This document shows, piece by piece, positions 25,965-32,798 of a stretch of DNA of 49,500 nt. The stretch covers positions 1 to 49,500 of the forward strand of contig JAGBHT010000023.1 of the NCBI GenBank assembly GCA_017935365.1. Direction: 5' to 3'. Under the pieces are notes generated by a model. The model had not been told where the DNA came from, did no database searches, and worked only from the letters and a program-made list of their open reading frames with translations. The translations under genes were made by a program, and so were the position numbers. Positions within the stretch are counted from its first letter, which is position 1, and every line of letters begins with the position of its first letter. Source of the stretch: Ruminiclostridium sp. (GTDB lineage Bacteria; Bacillota; Clostridia; Oscillospirales; Ruminococcaceae).

Positions 25965-26606
25965 TTACAATCGCTTGATTACAGCCACAGCCTTACCGAG
26001 TATTCGGATTGTATTTAATTCTTCGTTTATAAAAACAAGTGGTTCATATCTCGGATTTTCTGCTTGCAGGACTAACTTGTTTTTATCCTTGTAATAATAA
26101 ACACGCTTAAGGGTAGCTTCATCGTCAATAATAACAGCCGCTATCTGACCGTTATCTACTATTGGGGCTTCTCTTATCAGAACAGTATCTCCGCTATCAA
26201 TTCCGGCATTTATCATACTGTCTCCCTCTGCTGAAAGGCAAAAGTCTGCGCCGTAGCTATCATCGACTTCAACGAATGCTTCGTGTTCTTCTTCGGCGAA
26301 TATAGGTTTGCCACAGGCAATTTTACCGAGCATAGGAAGTTTGATTTTCTTGACAGGCTTTATATTTGAAAAGCGAGACAAATTTATTTCCGAATCGTAG
26401 ATATCTTCTTCCCAACCCATTAAATACGCAGGAGTAGTATTAAGGGCGTTAGCAATAAGCTCAATCCTATCGGAAGGAATATTTGTTATTATTCCTTTTT
26501 CGTATTTATATATATTCTGCTTTGTGGTATTTACTTTCTCTGCAAGCTCAGTTTGTGATATTTTTGCTTGCTCACGAAGATACTTTATTTTTTCACCGAT
26601 AGCCAT
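25965..26606 (-). CDS. CI-like repressor, HTH plus S24 peptidase
   Basis: 213 aa from the ATG at 26606 (RBS GAGGTG). Residues 4-60 are an XRE helix-turn-helix. After a linker, the LexA-like self-cleavage domain shows the scissile region IACGKP (96-101, cleavage expected at Cys98-Gly99) with catalytic Ser130 in EGDSM and Lys167 in ATLKR. Such repressors keep the lytic promoter off and are inactivated by RecA-stimulated self-cleavage during DNA damage. It reads leftward from a promoter whose -35 lies within an 18-bp inverted repeat shared with the rightward promoter. All catalytic residues are intact, so the prophage is probably SOS-inducible. Confidence 0.9.
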   Translation of the reverse strand: MAIGEKIKYLREQAKISQTELAEKVNTTKQNIYKYEKGIITNIPSDRIELIANALNTTPAYLMGWEEDIYDSEINLSRFSNIKPVKKIKLPMLGKIACGKPIFAEEEHEAFVEVDDSYGADFCLSAEGDSMINAGIDSGDTVLIREAPIVDNGQIAAVIIDDEATLKRVYYYKDKNKLVLQAENPRYEPLVFINEELNTIRILGKAVAVIKRL

Positions 26607-26630
26607 TTTTGTCACCTCTTTTTTATTTAT

Positions 26631-26742
26631 ATTATATACCTTGTATTGTAACTTGTCAAGACAAAAAAATCAAAAAAAATGCAAAATATGTCTTGACAAG
26701 TTACAAGATGCGTGGTATAATCAAGGTAACTTAAGAAGTTAC
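26631..26742. promoter_or_regulatory. divergent lysogeny-switch promoters with operators
   Basis: The leftward promoter has TTGACA (26654-26659, minus), a 17-bp spacer and TATAAT (26631-26636). The rightward promoter has TTGACA (26693-26698), 17 bp and TATAAT (26716-26721). The arms TTGTAACTTGTCAAGACA (26646-26663) and TGTCTTGACAAGTTACAA (26689-26706) are exact inverted repeats, and each contains one -35 box. A further palindrome GTAACTTAAGAAGTTAC (26726-26742) lies just after the rightward -10. Shared half-site: GTAACTT. Confidence 0.85.
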
Positions 26743-26754
26743 GGAGGTGATAAA

Positions 26755-26991
26755 GTGGTAGATACTAATAAGCTCAGATCGGTTTGGGTTGCGAAAGGTC
26801 TTAAGCAGTCTGATGTTGCAAAGCTGATTAAAATGCCGGAAAGAACTTTCTCGAGAAAAATGAAGAAAGCTATATTCGGAAGTGATGAAATGGAAAAGCT
26901 TATCGATGTATTAGGCATCGACGAGCCTTGTCCCATTTTTTTTGCGAACATCGTAACTTGTAAAGTTACCGAGTCGGCAGCAAAGCGATAA
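26755..26991 (+). CDS. Cro-like phage regulator (DUF739-like)
   Basis: 78 aa from a GTG at 26755 with GGAGGTGA ideally placed; a much longer upstream reading frame crosses the promoters and is not real. Residues 5-50 form a small helix-turn-helix (VWVAKGLKQSDVAKLIKMPERTFSRKM), and the EPCPIFFAN ending is typical of short phage Cro/DUF739 proteins. It is first in the rightward transcript and divergent from the repressor, as expected for Cro, which represses the repressor gene during lytic growth. An operator-like palindrome lies within its own 3' end. Confidence 0.8.
   Translation: MVDTNKLRSVWVAKGLKQSDVAKLIKMPERTFSRKMKKAIFGSDEMEKLIDVLGIDEPCPIFFANIVTCKVTESAAKR
26953..26969. promoter_or_regulatory. 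additional operator-like palindrome
   Basis: GTAACTTGTAAAGTTAC has the same 7-bp arms as the palindrome at 26726. It lies inside the end of the Cro-like gene, about 250 bp from the promoters, and could support repressor looping. Confidence 0.6.
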
Positions 26992-27020
26992 ATAAACGGC
27001 AACAAGAAAGGGGTGATAAA

Positions 27021-27314
27021 ATGCCATTAGATTTAAAAAAAGAACTCCTTGCCATAAGCAAGGAAGAATGTGCTGAGAGACTTCGTGGCGCAAGCGCATT
27101 TATTCGCAATTCTGTGATAATGGGAACTGTAAAAGTCCCCGAAGCAACAGCAGAGGAAAACAAGCAGTTTTTTAATGAATTCTGCTTGCATATGCAATCA
27201 GCACTTGCAGTAGCAGAAGAGATTGTATGTATTGCTGACGAGGAGTCCTTTTTAAAGGCTGTAGAAAAAGTTATAAGTAACTCGGAGGAATGGGTGGCAC
27301 CTTACCGGCTTTAA
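27021..27314 (+). CDS. hypothetical early phage protein
   Basis: 97 aa, RBS AAAGGGGTG. It is mostly helical and acidic, with LKKELLAISKEECAERLRGAS at the N-terminus and no recognised domain. It follows the Cro-like gene by 29 bp and should be cotranscribed from the rightward promoter. Its 3' end overlaps a convergent small gene by 44 bp. Confidence 0.6.
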   Translation: MPLDLKKELLAISKEECAERLRGASAFIRNSVIMGTVKVPEATAEENKQFFNEFCLHMQSALAVAEEIVCIADEESFLKAVEKVISNSEEWVAPYRL

Positions 27315-27474
27315 GAGTTTCAAGTAACTGTTTCACGCAAGCATCACATTCTGCACAGGCGGAAGAATATTTGCAGGTATTTGGATATATTTTACCGAAA
27401 CTATCTGTATACGAATAGACGGTTCTTCTGTGTCCATCACGCTGACAAAGAATTTCATACGATTTTTGTTCCAT
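27271..27474 (-). CDS. small cysteine-containing protein read leftward
   Basis: 67 aa from the ATG at 27474, chosen because AAGGTG precedes it and a promoter lies directly upstream. It starts MEQKSYEILCQRDG and contains a cluster CKYSSACAECDACVKQLL that could bind a metal. No family is recognised. It is convergent to and overlaps the preceding gene, an unusual orientation inside the early region, and could be expressed in the lysogen. Confidence 0.6.
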   Translation of the reverse strand: MEQKSYEILCQRDGHRRTVYSYTDSFGKIYPNTCKYSSACAECDACVKQLLETLKAGKVPPIPPSYL

Positions 27475-27498
27475 ATAATCACCTTCTTTCTTAAGGTG

Positions 27499-27527
27499 AT
27501 TATAACACAATGAAAAGCATATCGCAA
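27499..27527 (-). promoter_or_regulatory. promoter of the leftward small gene
   Basis: Minus-strand TTGCGA (27522-27527), 17-bp spacer, TATAAT (27499-27504). The -35 lies in a palindrome TCGCA/TGCGA (27522-27535), a possible operator. Confidence 0.6.
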
Positions 27528-27550
27528 GAATGCGATAAAAGGAGGTTAAT

Positions 27551-27790
27551 ATGGAAGGTAAAACTATCACATTAAAGGAATTTGACAATGTGAAATATCT
27601 ATTGTCAAAAGGCTTGAAACAGCAAGAAATTGCCGAGATAATGAAAATCGGTAAGGGTACAGCATCACGAATTGCAAACGGCAAACATCATATTCAGCGT
27701 TCCGCAAATGCTGTCGAAGTATGCGAATCGGAGACACAGCTTGACCGCATAGAGCGCAAGCTTGATTCGCTGTTAAAAGAGTTAATGTAG
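27551..27790 (+). CDS. small HTH protein with C-terminal coiled coil
   Basis: 79 aa, RBS AAAGGAGG. Residues 10-40 form a resolvase-like helix-turn-helix (YLLSKGLKQQEIAEIMKIGKGTASRI), then NGKHHIQRS, and a leucine-zipper-like tail (LDRIERKLDSLLKELM). It resembles the protein at 30442, which shares the GxHHI motif after the recognition helix and a similar tail. It is a plausible early regulator or excisionase-like protein. Confidence 0.7.
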   Translation: MEGKTITLKEFDNVKYLLSKGLKQQEIAEIMKIGKGTASRIANGKHHIQRSANAVEVCESETQLDRIERKLDSLLKELM

Positions 27791-27799
27791 GAGGATTAA

Positions 27800-27982
27800 A
27801 TGGACAAGCTGAAATTTGTTGCTGACGGTGGCACGGAGCTGAGAGTTATGGTCAGCGAGGCGGCATACAAGACCGTCAAGGACATTGCAAAGGAAACAGG
27901 GCTGTCGACAAAGGCTGTCGCTACAAAAATGATAAACTTTGCTGCGAAGCACGTTGAGATTGCCTACGAGGAGGAAACATGA
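27800..27982 (+). CDS. small ribbon-helix-helix-like protein
   Basis: 60 aa, RBS AGGAGG. It has a beta strand (ELRVMVSEAAYKTVKDIA) followed by a helix with TGLSTKAVATKMINFA, which fits a ribbon-helix-helix DNA-binding fold. The end overlaps the PAPS-reductase-like gene (ATGA), so the two are coupled. Confidence 0.65.
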   Translation: MDKLKFVADGGTELRVMVSEAAYKTVKDIAKETGLSTKAVATKMINFAAKHVEIAYEEET

Positions 27983-28863
27983 GCGAATTACAAGAAAAAG
28001 AACGCATAGCAATCGAGCGGTTGAAGGCTTTTGAGCCTGACGAGCCATATCACCTTTGCTATAGCGGAGGCAAAGACAGCGATGTTATACGCATACTGGC
28101 GCAACTTGCAAACGTCAAGCACGAGTTGCACCATAATTTGACGAGCGTAGATGCACCCGAAACAGTGTATTATGTCAAAAGCATACCCGATATGCACATT
28201 GATATACCACACGATAAGTACGGTAACAGGGTTTCGATGTGGTCGCTGATTGTAAAAAAAGGTATTCCGCCATTAAGAATAATGCGGTATTGTTGCTCGG
28301 AACTTAAGGAAAAAGGTGGTGAGGGACGACTAAAAATTACTGGCGTTCGTGCGGCAGAAAGTGTTAATCGCAAAAAAAACGCAGGGGTAGTCAAAATCAT
28401 CGGAAAGCCAAAAACAACACAAAAAACCGCCGAAGAATTCGGTGCGGATTATGATTTAACAGATAAAGGCGGACTTGTCATGAATATGGACAATAGCCCA
28501 AACAGACGGCTTGTAGAACATTGCTATCGAACAACAAGCACAATGATTAATCCTATTATTGATTGGACAGATGCAGATGTATGGTCATTTTTACATCACT
28601 ATGGATGCGAAAGCAACCCGTTGTATCAGTGTGGAAAAACACGTGTCGGTTGCATAGGCTGCCCTATGGCAACTACTAATCAGAGATTTTTAGATTTCCA
28701 CATATACCCAAAGTACAAACAGCTATACATCAAAGCTTTTGATAAAATGTTGGAAGAGCACCCGAACAAAGACTATTATACTTGGAACAACGGTGAAGAT
28801 GTATTTAATTGTTGGCTTGGCATTGATGAAAATCAGATGAATTTTTTTGAGGAGGAAACATGA
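27979..28863 (+). CDS. PAPS-reductase-family protein of phage
   Basis: 294 aa. The PP-loop YSGGKDSD (residues 28-35) binds ATP or an adenylated substrate. RYCCSELKE, KITGVRAAES and a C-terminal WTDADVWSFL with CIGCPMATT complete the phosphoadenosine phosphosulfate reductase superfamily pattern. The paired cysteines suggest a metal site like that of DndC rather than the single catalytic Cys of assimilatory CysH. The reaction is unknown in phages; sulfur chemistry on DNA or RNA, or counter-defence, are possible. It is coupled on both sides to small genes in the early operon. Confidence 0.8.
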   Translation: MSELQEKERIAIERLKAFEPDEPYHLCYSGGKDSDVIRILAQLANVKHELHHNLTSVDAPETVYYVKSIPDMHIDIPHDKYGNRVSMWSLIVKKGIPPLRIMRYCCSELKEKGGEGRLKITGVRAAESVNRKKNAGVVKIIGKPKTTQKTAEEFGADYDLTDKGGLVMNMDNSPNRRLVEHCYRTTSTMINPIIDWTDADVWSFLHHYGCESNPLYQCGKTRVGCIGCPMATTNQRFLDFHIYPKYKQLYIKAFDKMLEEHPNKDYYTWNNGEDVFNCWLGIDENQMNFFEEET

Positions 28864-29174
28864 GCGAAATCAGAGTACGCATACCGCAAGTGCAAAACGC
28901 AAGAGTGGCTCTCGCCATTTACTACAGCAAATCGGAGATTGGCAATGCTGATATCAAGATGCTGTTCGGTAATATGGGGCAGGAGCGGATAACGAAACTC
29001 AAGGCGGTTGCAAGAGAGCGGATGCGTGAAGAAAACTGCCCGACATACAATGCACGTTATGTCAATACAGAGTGTGCATTCGAAGCGTGGGGCATCGATG
29101 TAAAAAGACTTACAAAAGGATTAGGCATCCTTGAGAAACTCGGATTGGAGGTGAAAACGAATGAAGGGCTATAA
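28860..29174 (+). CDS. hypothetical early protein, possibly DNA-binding
   Basis: 104 aa, overlapping the PAPS-reductase gene by ATGA. It is helical and basic (YYSKSEIGNADIKMLFGNMGQERITKLKAVARERM) and may contain a helix-turn-helix. The last residues EVKTNEGL are encoded by a segment that is repeated almost exactly at the end of the next gene, where it encodes EVKTNEGI. Confidence 0.6.
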   Translation: MSEIRVRIPQVQNARVALAIYYSKSEIGNADIKMLFGNMGQERITKLKAVARERMREENCPTYNARYVNTECAFEAWGIDVKRLTKGLGILEKLGLEVKTNEGL

Positions 29175-30213
29175 AGGCTTCAACAAAGATTTAACTTGTA
29201 TAGGAAAGCAGTACGCTGAGAATACTGTTTTTGAAGAAGAAACAGCTGAAATCTGTAAAAGCGGTATGCACTTCTGCGAAAACCCATTTGACGTATTAGT
29301 TTATTATGGATTTATTAATGATAAAGCTGAAATAAACGAATTTGCGGAAGTTGAAGCGTTAGACGCTTGCAAGACAAATGATGGCAAAAAATATGTAACA
29401 AAAAAGTTAAAAATCGGTGCAAAGATAGGTATCAGTGGGCTGATAAAAGCGTTTGTTGATTTTACGTTAGCAAAAGTAAAAACAGAAGATACGTCTACGA
29501 ACACAAGTGATTATTCAGCGGCTACGAACACAGGTGATCGTTCAGTATCTACGAACACAGGATATCGTTCAGTGTCTACGAACACAGGTGGTTGTTCAGC
29601 GGCTACGAACACAGGTGATCGTTCAGTATCTACGAACACAGGATATCGTTCAGTGTCTACGAACACAGGTGGTTGTTCAGCGGCTACGAACACAGGTGAT
29701 CGTTCAGCGGCTACGAACACAGGTGATTATTCAGTGTCTACGAACACAGGATATTATTCAGCGGCTACGAACACAGGTGATCGTTCAGTATCTACGAACA
29801 CAGGATATCGTTCAGTGTCTACGAACACAGGTGGTTGTTCAGCGGCTATGAACACAGGATATTGTTCAGCGGCTACGAACACAGGTGATCGTTCAGTATC
29901 TACGAACACAGGTGGTTGTTCAGCGGCTATGAACACAGGTGATCGTTCAGTATCTACGAACACAGGATATTGTTCAGCGGCAAGTGTTGAGGGCAAGAAC
30001 AGTTTTGCAATTGTGACAGGGATTAACAGTAAAGCAAAGGGAAAACTCGGTTGTTATATTGCTGTTGCTGAGTGGAAGCAAAAATATAATGGAGAGCATG
30101 AGTTAATCAATTTTAGATCGCATAAGGTTGACGGAAAAATTATCAAAGAAGACACATACTATACGTTAAAAAACGGAAAGTTTGTGGAGGTAAAAACGAA
30201 TGAAGGCATATAA
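29161..30213 (+). CDS. DUF7666-type phage protein with 9-residue repeats
   Basis: 350 aa, RBS GGAGG. Residues 1-110 form a globular domain (GYKGFNKDLTCIGKQY, SGMHFCENPFDVLVYY) of the kind found at the N-terminus of many phage early proteins. Residues 113-274 are eighteen perfect-length nonapeptides of type TNTGxxSxx, with the variable pairs DR, YR, GC, DY, YY or YC and endings VS or AA. A capping domain follows (VTGINSKAKGKLGCYIAVAEW). The regular spacing predicts a beta-solenoid. The function is unknown; a binding or scaffold role is more likely than catalysis. Confidence 0.75.
   Translation: MKGYKGFNKDLTCIGKQYAENTVFEEETAEICKSGMHFCENPFDVLVYYGFINDKAEINEFAEVEALDACKTNDGKKYVTKKLKIGAKIGISGLIKAFVDFTLAKVKTEDTSTNTSDYSAATNTGDRSVSTNTGYRSVSTNTGGCSAATNTGDRSVSTNTGYRSVSTNTGGCSAATNTGDRSAATNTGDYSVSTNTGYYSAATNTGDRSVSTNTGYRSVSTNTGGCSAAMNTGYCSAATNTGDRSVSTNTGGCSAAMNTGDRSVSTNTGYCSAASVEGKNSFAIVTGINSKAKGKLGCYIAVAEWKQKYNGEHELINFRSHKVDGKIIKEDTYYTLKNGKFVEVKTNEGI
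29497..29982 (+). repeat. 18 tandem 27-bp coding repeats
   Basis: Each unit begins (A)CGAACACAGGT or close variants and encodes TNTGxxSxx. The first unit has Ser in place of Gly, and two units begin with Met (ATG). A higher-order 81-bp block (DR, YR, GC units) occurs three times, twice in tandem. Because 27 is divisible by three, other frames also stay open across the array. Confidence 0.95.
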
Positions 30214-30445
30214 GGTAATCGCGTACATATTGTCCCAGCTCCTGCGGCTGTGGATAACAGCGTGTGCGGCAGTGATGATGTACATACCGATGTCGGTGCT
30301 GGCATATGCCGAACGTGGCTATCGTGCAGTCGGCGGTGAGATGTTACCCGTTGCAATAGTCGCTGTTGCGGTCTGGTACGGGCTGGGGTCGCTTATGAAG
30401 GTATGGTATAGGGATATGATTACAGGAGGAAAAATAAAAAAATGA
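30200..30445 (+). CDS. small two-helix membrane protein
   Basis: 81 aa. Two hydrophobic segments (about 8-33 and 48-68) and a basic C-terminus (KVWYRDMITGGKIKK). The RBS and start region (GGAGG, then AAAACGAATGAAGG) duplicates that of the DUF7666 gene. It overlaps its neighbours by 14 bp and 4 bp. Function is not recognisable. Confidence 0.6.
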   Translation: MKAYKVIAYILSQLLRLWITACAAVMMYIPMSVLAYAERGYRAVGGEMLPVAIVAVAVWYGLGSLMKVWYRDMITGGKIKK

Positions 30446-30750
30446 GTAAAGTTATCAACAGAGCGGAGTGCGAGAACATAGAGTTTCTTGCACAGCAGAA
30501 AATCAGACCTGAGCGTATTGTGTCAATCATGGGGTGTTCGCTTACAACAGTCAAAAGAGTAATGCGAGGAGAACATCACATTGTCAAGGAGCGCAAGTGC
30601 GAAGAAGAACGCAACAAGGCAAGAATACAGGCAGAGGCAGAAGCAATGTTAATGCCGGAAACAAAAGATTATTTCGAGTTCCGGGTTGATGAGAAGCTGA
30701 ACAAGATAATCGAACTTCTTGAAAAGCTGTGCGGAAAGGCGGGAATATGA
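30442..30750 (+). CDS. small HTH protein with coiled-coil tail
   Basis: 102 aa, RBS AGGAGG. A helix-turn-helix (about 10-38: EFLAQQKIRPERIVSIMGCS, TTVKRVMRG) followed by EHHIVKE, a charged helix, and a C-terminal zipper (VDEKLNKIIELLEKL). It is paralogous in layout to the 79-aa protein at 27551. A regulator of the early operon is the simplest reading. Confidence 0.7.
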   Translation: MSKVINRAECENIEFLAQQKIRPERIVSIMGCSLTTVKRVMRGEHHIVKERKCEEERNKARIQAEAEAMLMPETKDYFEFRVDEKLNKIIELLEKLCGKAGI

Positions 30751-31115
30751 AGTTCAGAGTTACTGCAATCGTTGAGTCATATACCGAAGTAATGGCAATT
30801 GCTCAGGCACTTGTCGGTATCGTAGATGAGTTAAAAATTGTCGCTGAGGCGAGGAGGACGAAGACGACGATGATTAGATATGACAAGCCGATTATCAAAA
30901 CTGCCGCCGAAATTAAACCTGGCGACATCTTCCGTACTGAGTACGGAGATTATGGCAACTGGTGTGAGTTTGTTTTTGAAAGCTGTAATGCACACCTTTT
31001 CGATACGACAGAAACACACTTCCATAGGAAAGGACATACGCTAAGCGAAACGTGCTACAGTATGACAAACATACACAAAGTGGTCTATGAGGTTGTCGGT
31101 AGAGAATCAGTATAA
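30747..31115 (+). CDS. hypothetical early phage protein
   Basis: 122 aa from the ATG at 30747, overlapping the preceding stop (ATGA). The N-terminal half resembles a small alpha/beta unit (MKFRVTAIVESYTEVMAIAQALVGIV), and the C-terminal part (IKPGDIFRTEYGDYGNWCEFVFES) a small beta barrel. No family is assigned. It ends the first early gene block; a hairpin and a 100-bp spacer follow. Confidence 0.6.
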   Translation: MKFRVTAIVESYTEVMAIAQALVGIVDELKIVAEARRTKTTMIRYDKPIIKTAAEIKPGDIFRTEYGDYGNWCEFVFESCNAHLFDTTETHFHRKGHTLSETCYSMTNIHKVVYEVVGRESV

Positions 31116-31123
31116 AGGAAAAA

Positions 31124-31142
31124 GGCTGTCACAAGGACAGCC
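31124..31142 (-). terminator. hairpin, terminator-like on the minus strand
   Basis: GGCTGTC (31124-31130) pairs with GACAGCC (31136-31142). The T run (TTTTTCC) follows on the minus strand only, so it would stop leftward rather than rightward transcription. Confidence 0.5.
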
Positions 31143-31199
31143 ACAAAACAAATTAAAACGTTATTACAGTGATTATATCACAGCGTGAAAGGAATGTCA

Positions 31200-31418
31200 A
31201 TGGTTACACCATTACAAGAACAAATTGAAATGCTCATCGGACCTGTAACATGGGACGAGTTCTGGACCGCAGTACCTAAGGCACACTCAAAGCTGTGGCG
31301 GATAATTGAACGTGAGGGCAATCCGGACGGCAAGAGACTGACGATTGATTATGCGGTACAGCTGATAGCAGAACAGATAGAAGCGGGCAGAATGATGAAT
31401 AAGCATAGGAAGGGCTAA
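31200..31418 (+). CDS. hypothetical small phage protein
   Basis: 72 aa from the ATG at 31200, preceded by AAAGGA; an in-frame opening at 31185 lacks an RBS. The sequence is helical with conserved Trp residues (GPVTWDEFWTAVPKAHSKLWRII). No domain is recognised. It lies 3 bp before the helicase gene and is probably cotranscribed with it. Confidence 0.6.
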   Translation: MVTPLQEQIEMLIGPVTWDEFWTAVPKAHSKLWRIIEREGNPDGKRLTIDYAVQLIAEQIEAGRMMNKHRKG

Positions 31419-31421
31419 TAA

Positions 31422-32798
31422 ATGGATACATATAACTCGTTTATAGCAAGCAAAGCTATAACAGTTGAAGCTAAAGGATTTAAAGTTGATATAAGTGAAC
31501 TGAATCCGATGCTCTTTGATTTTCAGAAAGATATAGTCCGTTGGGCTCTTGCAAAGGGTAAAGCGGCAATATTTGCTGATTGTGGTGATGGCAAGACTGC
31601 GATGCAACTCGAATGGGCGGAACAGATACGGAAGAGGACGGGAGCAAAAGTGCTCATAATAGCTCCACTCGCAGTATCGGCTCAGACACAGAGAGAAGGT
31701 CAAAAATTTGGTATAGCGGTTAATATCTGTTCTTCTCAAAGCGATGCAACAAACACCGCGGTCAACATCACTAATTATGAGAAACTTGATAAGTTCATAT
31801 CATCAGAGTTTGAAGCAATTGTGCTTGACGAAAGTTCTATCATTAAGAGTTTTTCGGGAAAGATACGTAATCAGATAATGGGTATGTTTGCAATGACACC
31901 ATACAAACTTGCTTGCACCGCTACGCCTGCTCCTAATGACTATATGGAACTCGGCAATCACTCTGAGTTCTTAGGGGTAATGACACGAGCTGAAATGCTT
32001 GCAATGTACTTCGTGCATGATGGCGGAGAAACATCAAAATGGCGGCTTAAAGGTCATGCTCAGGATTTATTCTGGAAATGGCTATCGAGTTGGTGCGTTG
32101 TAATGGATGATCCTAAAAAACTCGGATATAAATGCGATGGCTATGATTTACCAGCGCTAAACGTGCATGAAATAGTTGTTGATGCAGAGTACGCCGAGAA
32201 TGTAGCAATGACGCTAACAGAGCGGCGTGAAGCACGTAAAGAATCGCTCGATGCAAGGTGCTATGCAGCGGCTGAACTTGTCAATTCATCTGAAGAAACA
32301 TGGTTATGTTGGTGCGATTTGAACGCAGAAGCGGAGAAACTCCATAGCACAATTTATGGTAGCGTGAATGTGCAGGGCTCAGACACTGCTGAATATAAGT
32401 CGAAATCTATGCTTGATTTTGCAAGCGGAAATATAAAATGTCTTATAACAAAACCTAAGATAGCGGGATACGGTATGAATTGGCAGAATTGCCATAACGT
32501 TATATTCGTAGGGCTATCAGATAGCTTTGAAGCGTATTATCAGGCTATACGGCGTTGTTGGCGATTTGGGCAGAAAAACGACGTTAATGTGTATATAGTT
32601 ATTTCTGCACGAGAGGGAGCAGTAAAAGAAAATATTGAACGTAAGCAACGTGACAATGAAAAAATGAAAGAACATCTTATTGAACTGACTAAGGATATTA
32701 CACGGCGTGAATTAACTGCTACAGTTCGCATATCAACAGAATATAAGCCTATGCAGTCTATGATATTGCCGTTATGGGAGGAATTTAAGTATGCCTAA
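31422..32798 (+). CDS. SNF2/DEAD-type phage helicase
   Basis: 458 aa. The superfamily 2 motifs are in order: Walker A CGDGKT (54-59), DESS (136-139) in place of DEAH, TATPAPND (166-173), KPKIAGYGMNWQ (about 344-355) and the arginine-finger motif QAIRRCWRFGQ (374-384). This is the compact SNF2-like translocase found in many Firmicutes phages next to a DNA methyltransferase. It probably remodels or translocates along phage DNA in replication or recombination. The last 8 bp overlap the methyltransferase gene, so the pair is coupled. Confidence 0.85.
   Translation: MDTYNSFIASKAITVEAKGFKVDISELNPMLFDFQKDIVRWALAKGKAAIFADCGDGKTAMQLEWAEQIRKRTGAKVLIIAPLAVSAQTQREGQKFGIAVNICSSQSDATNTAVNITNYEKLDKFISSEFEAIVLDESSIIKSFSGKIRNQIMGMFAMTPYKLACTATPAPNDYMELGNHSEFLGVMTRAEMLAMYFVHDGGETSKWRLKGHAQDLFWKWLSSWCVVMDDPKKLGYKCDGYDLPALNVHEIVVDAEYAENVAMTLTERREARKESLDARCYAAAELVNSSEETWLCWCDLNAEAEKLHSTIYGSVNVQGSDTAEYKSKSMLDFASGNIKCLITKPKIAGYGMNWQNCHNVIFVGLSDSFEAYYQAIRRCWRFGQKNDVNVYIVISAREGAVKENIERKQRDNEKMKEHLIELTKDITRRELTATVRISTEYKPMQSMILPLWEEFKYA

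Noticed and set aside
26524..26754. Longer form of the Cro-like protein starting at 26524
   Set aside because: It would run through both switch promoters and operators. The GTG at 26755 has an ideal GGAGGTGA.
29497..29982. CRISPR-like array of regular short repeats
   Set aside because: The units are contiguous 27-bp coding repeats in one frame without unique spacers, and no cas genes are near.
29507..29996. Long open frames in other phases and on the minus strand of the repeat array
   Set aside because: A 27-bp repeat keeps all frames open automatically. These frames have no RBS and encode low-complexity arrays.
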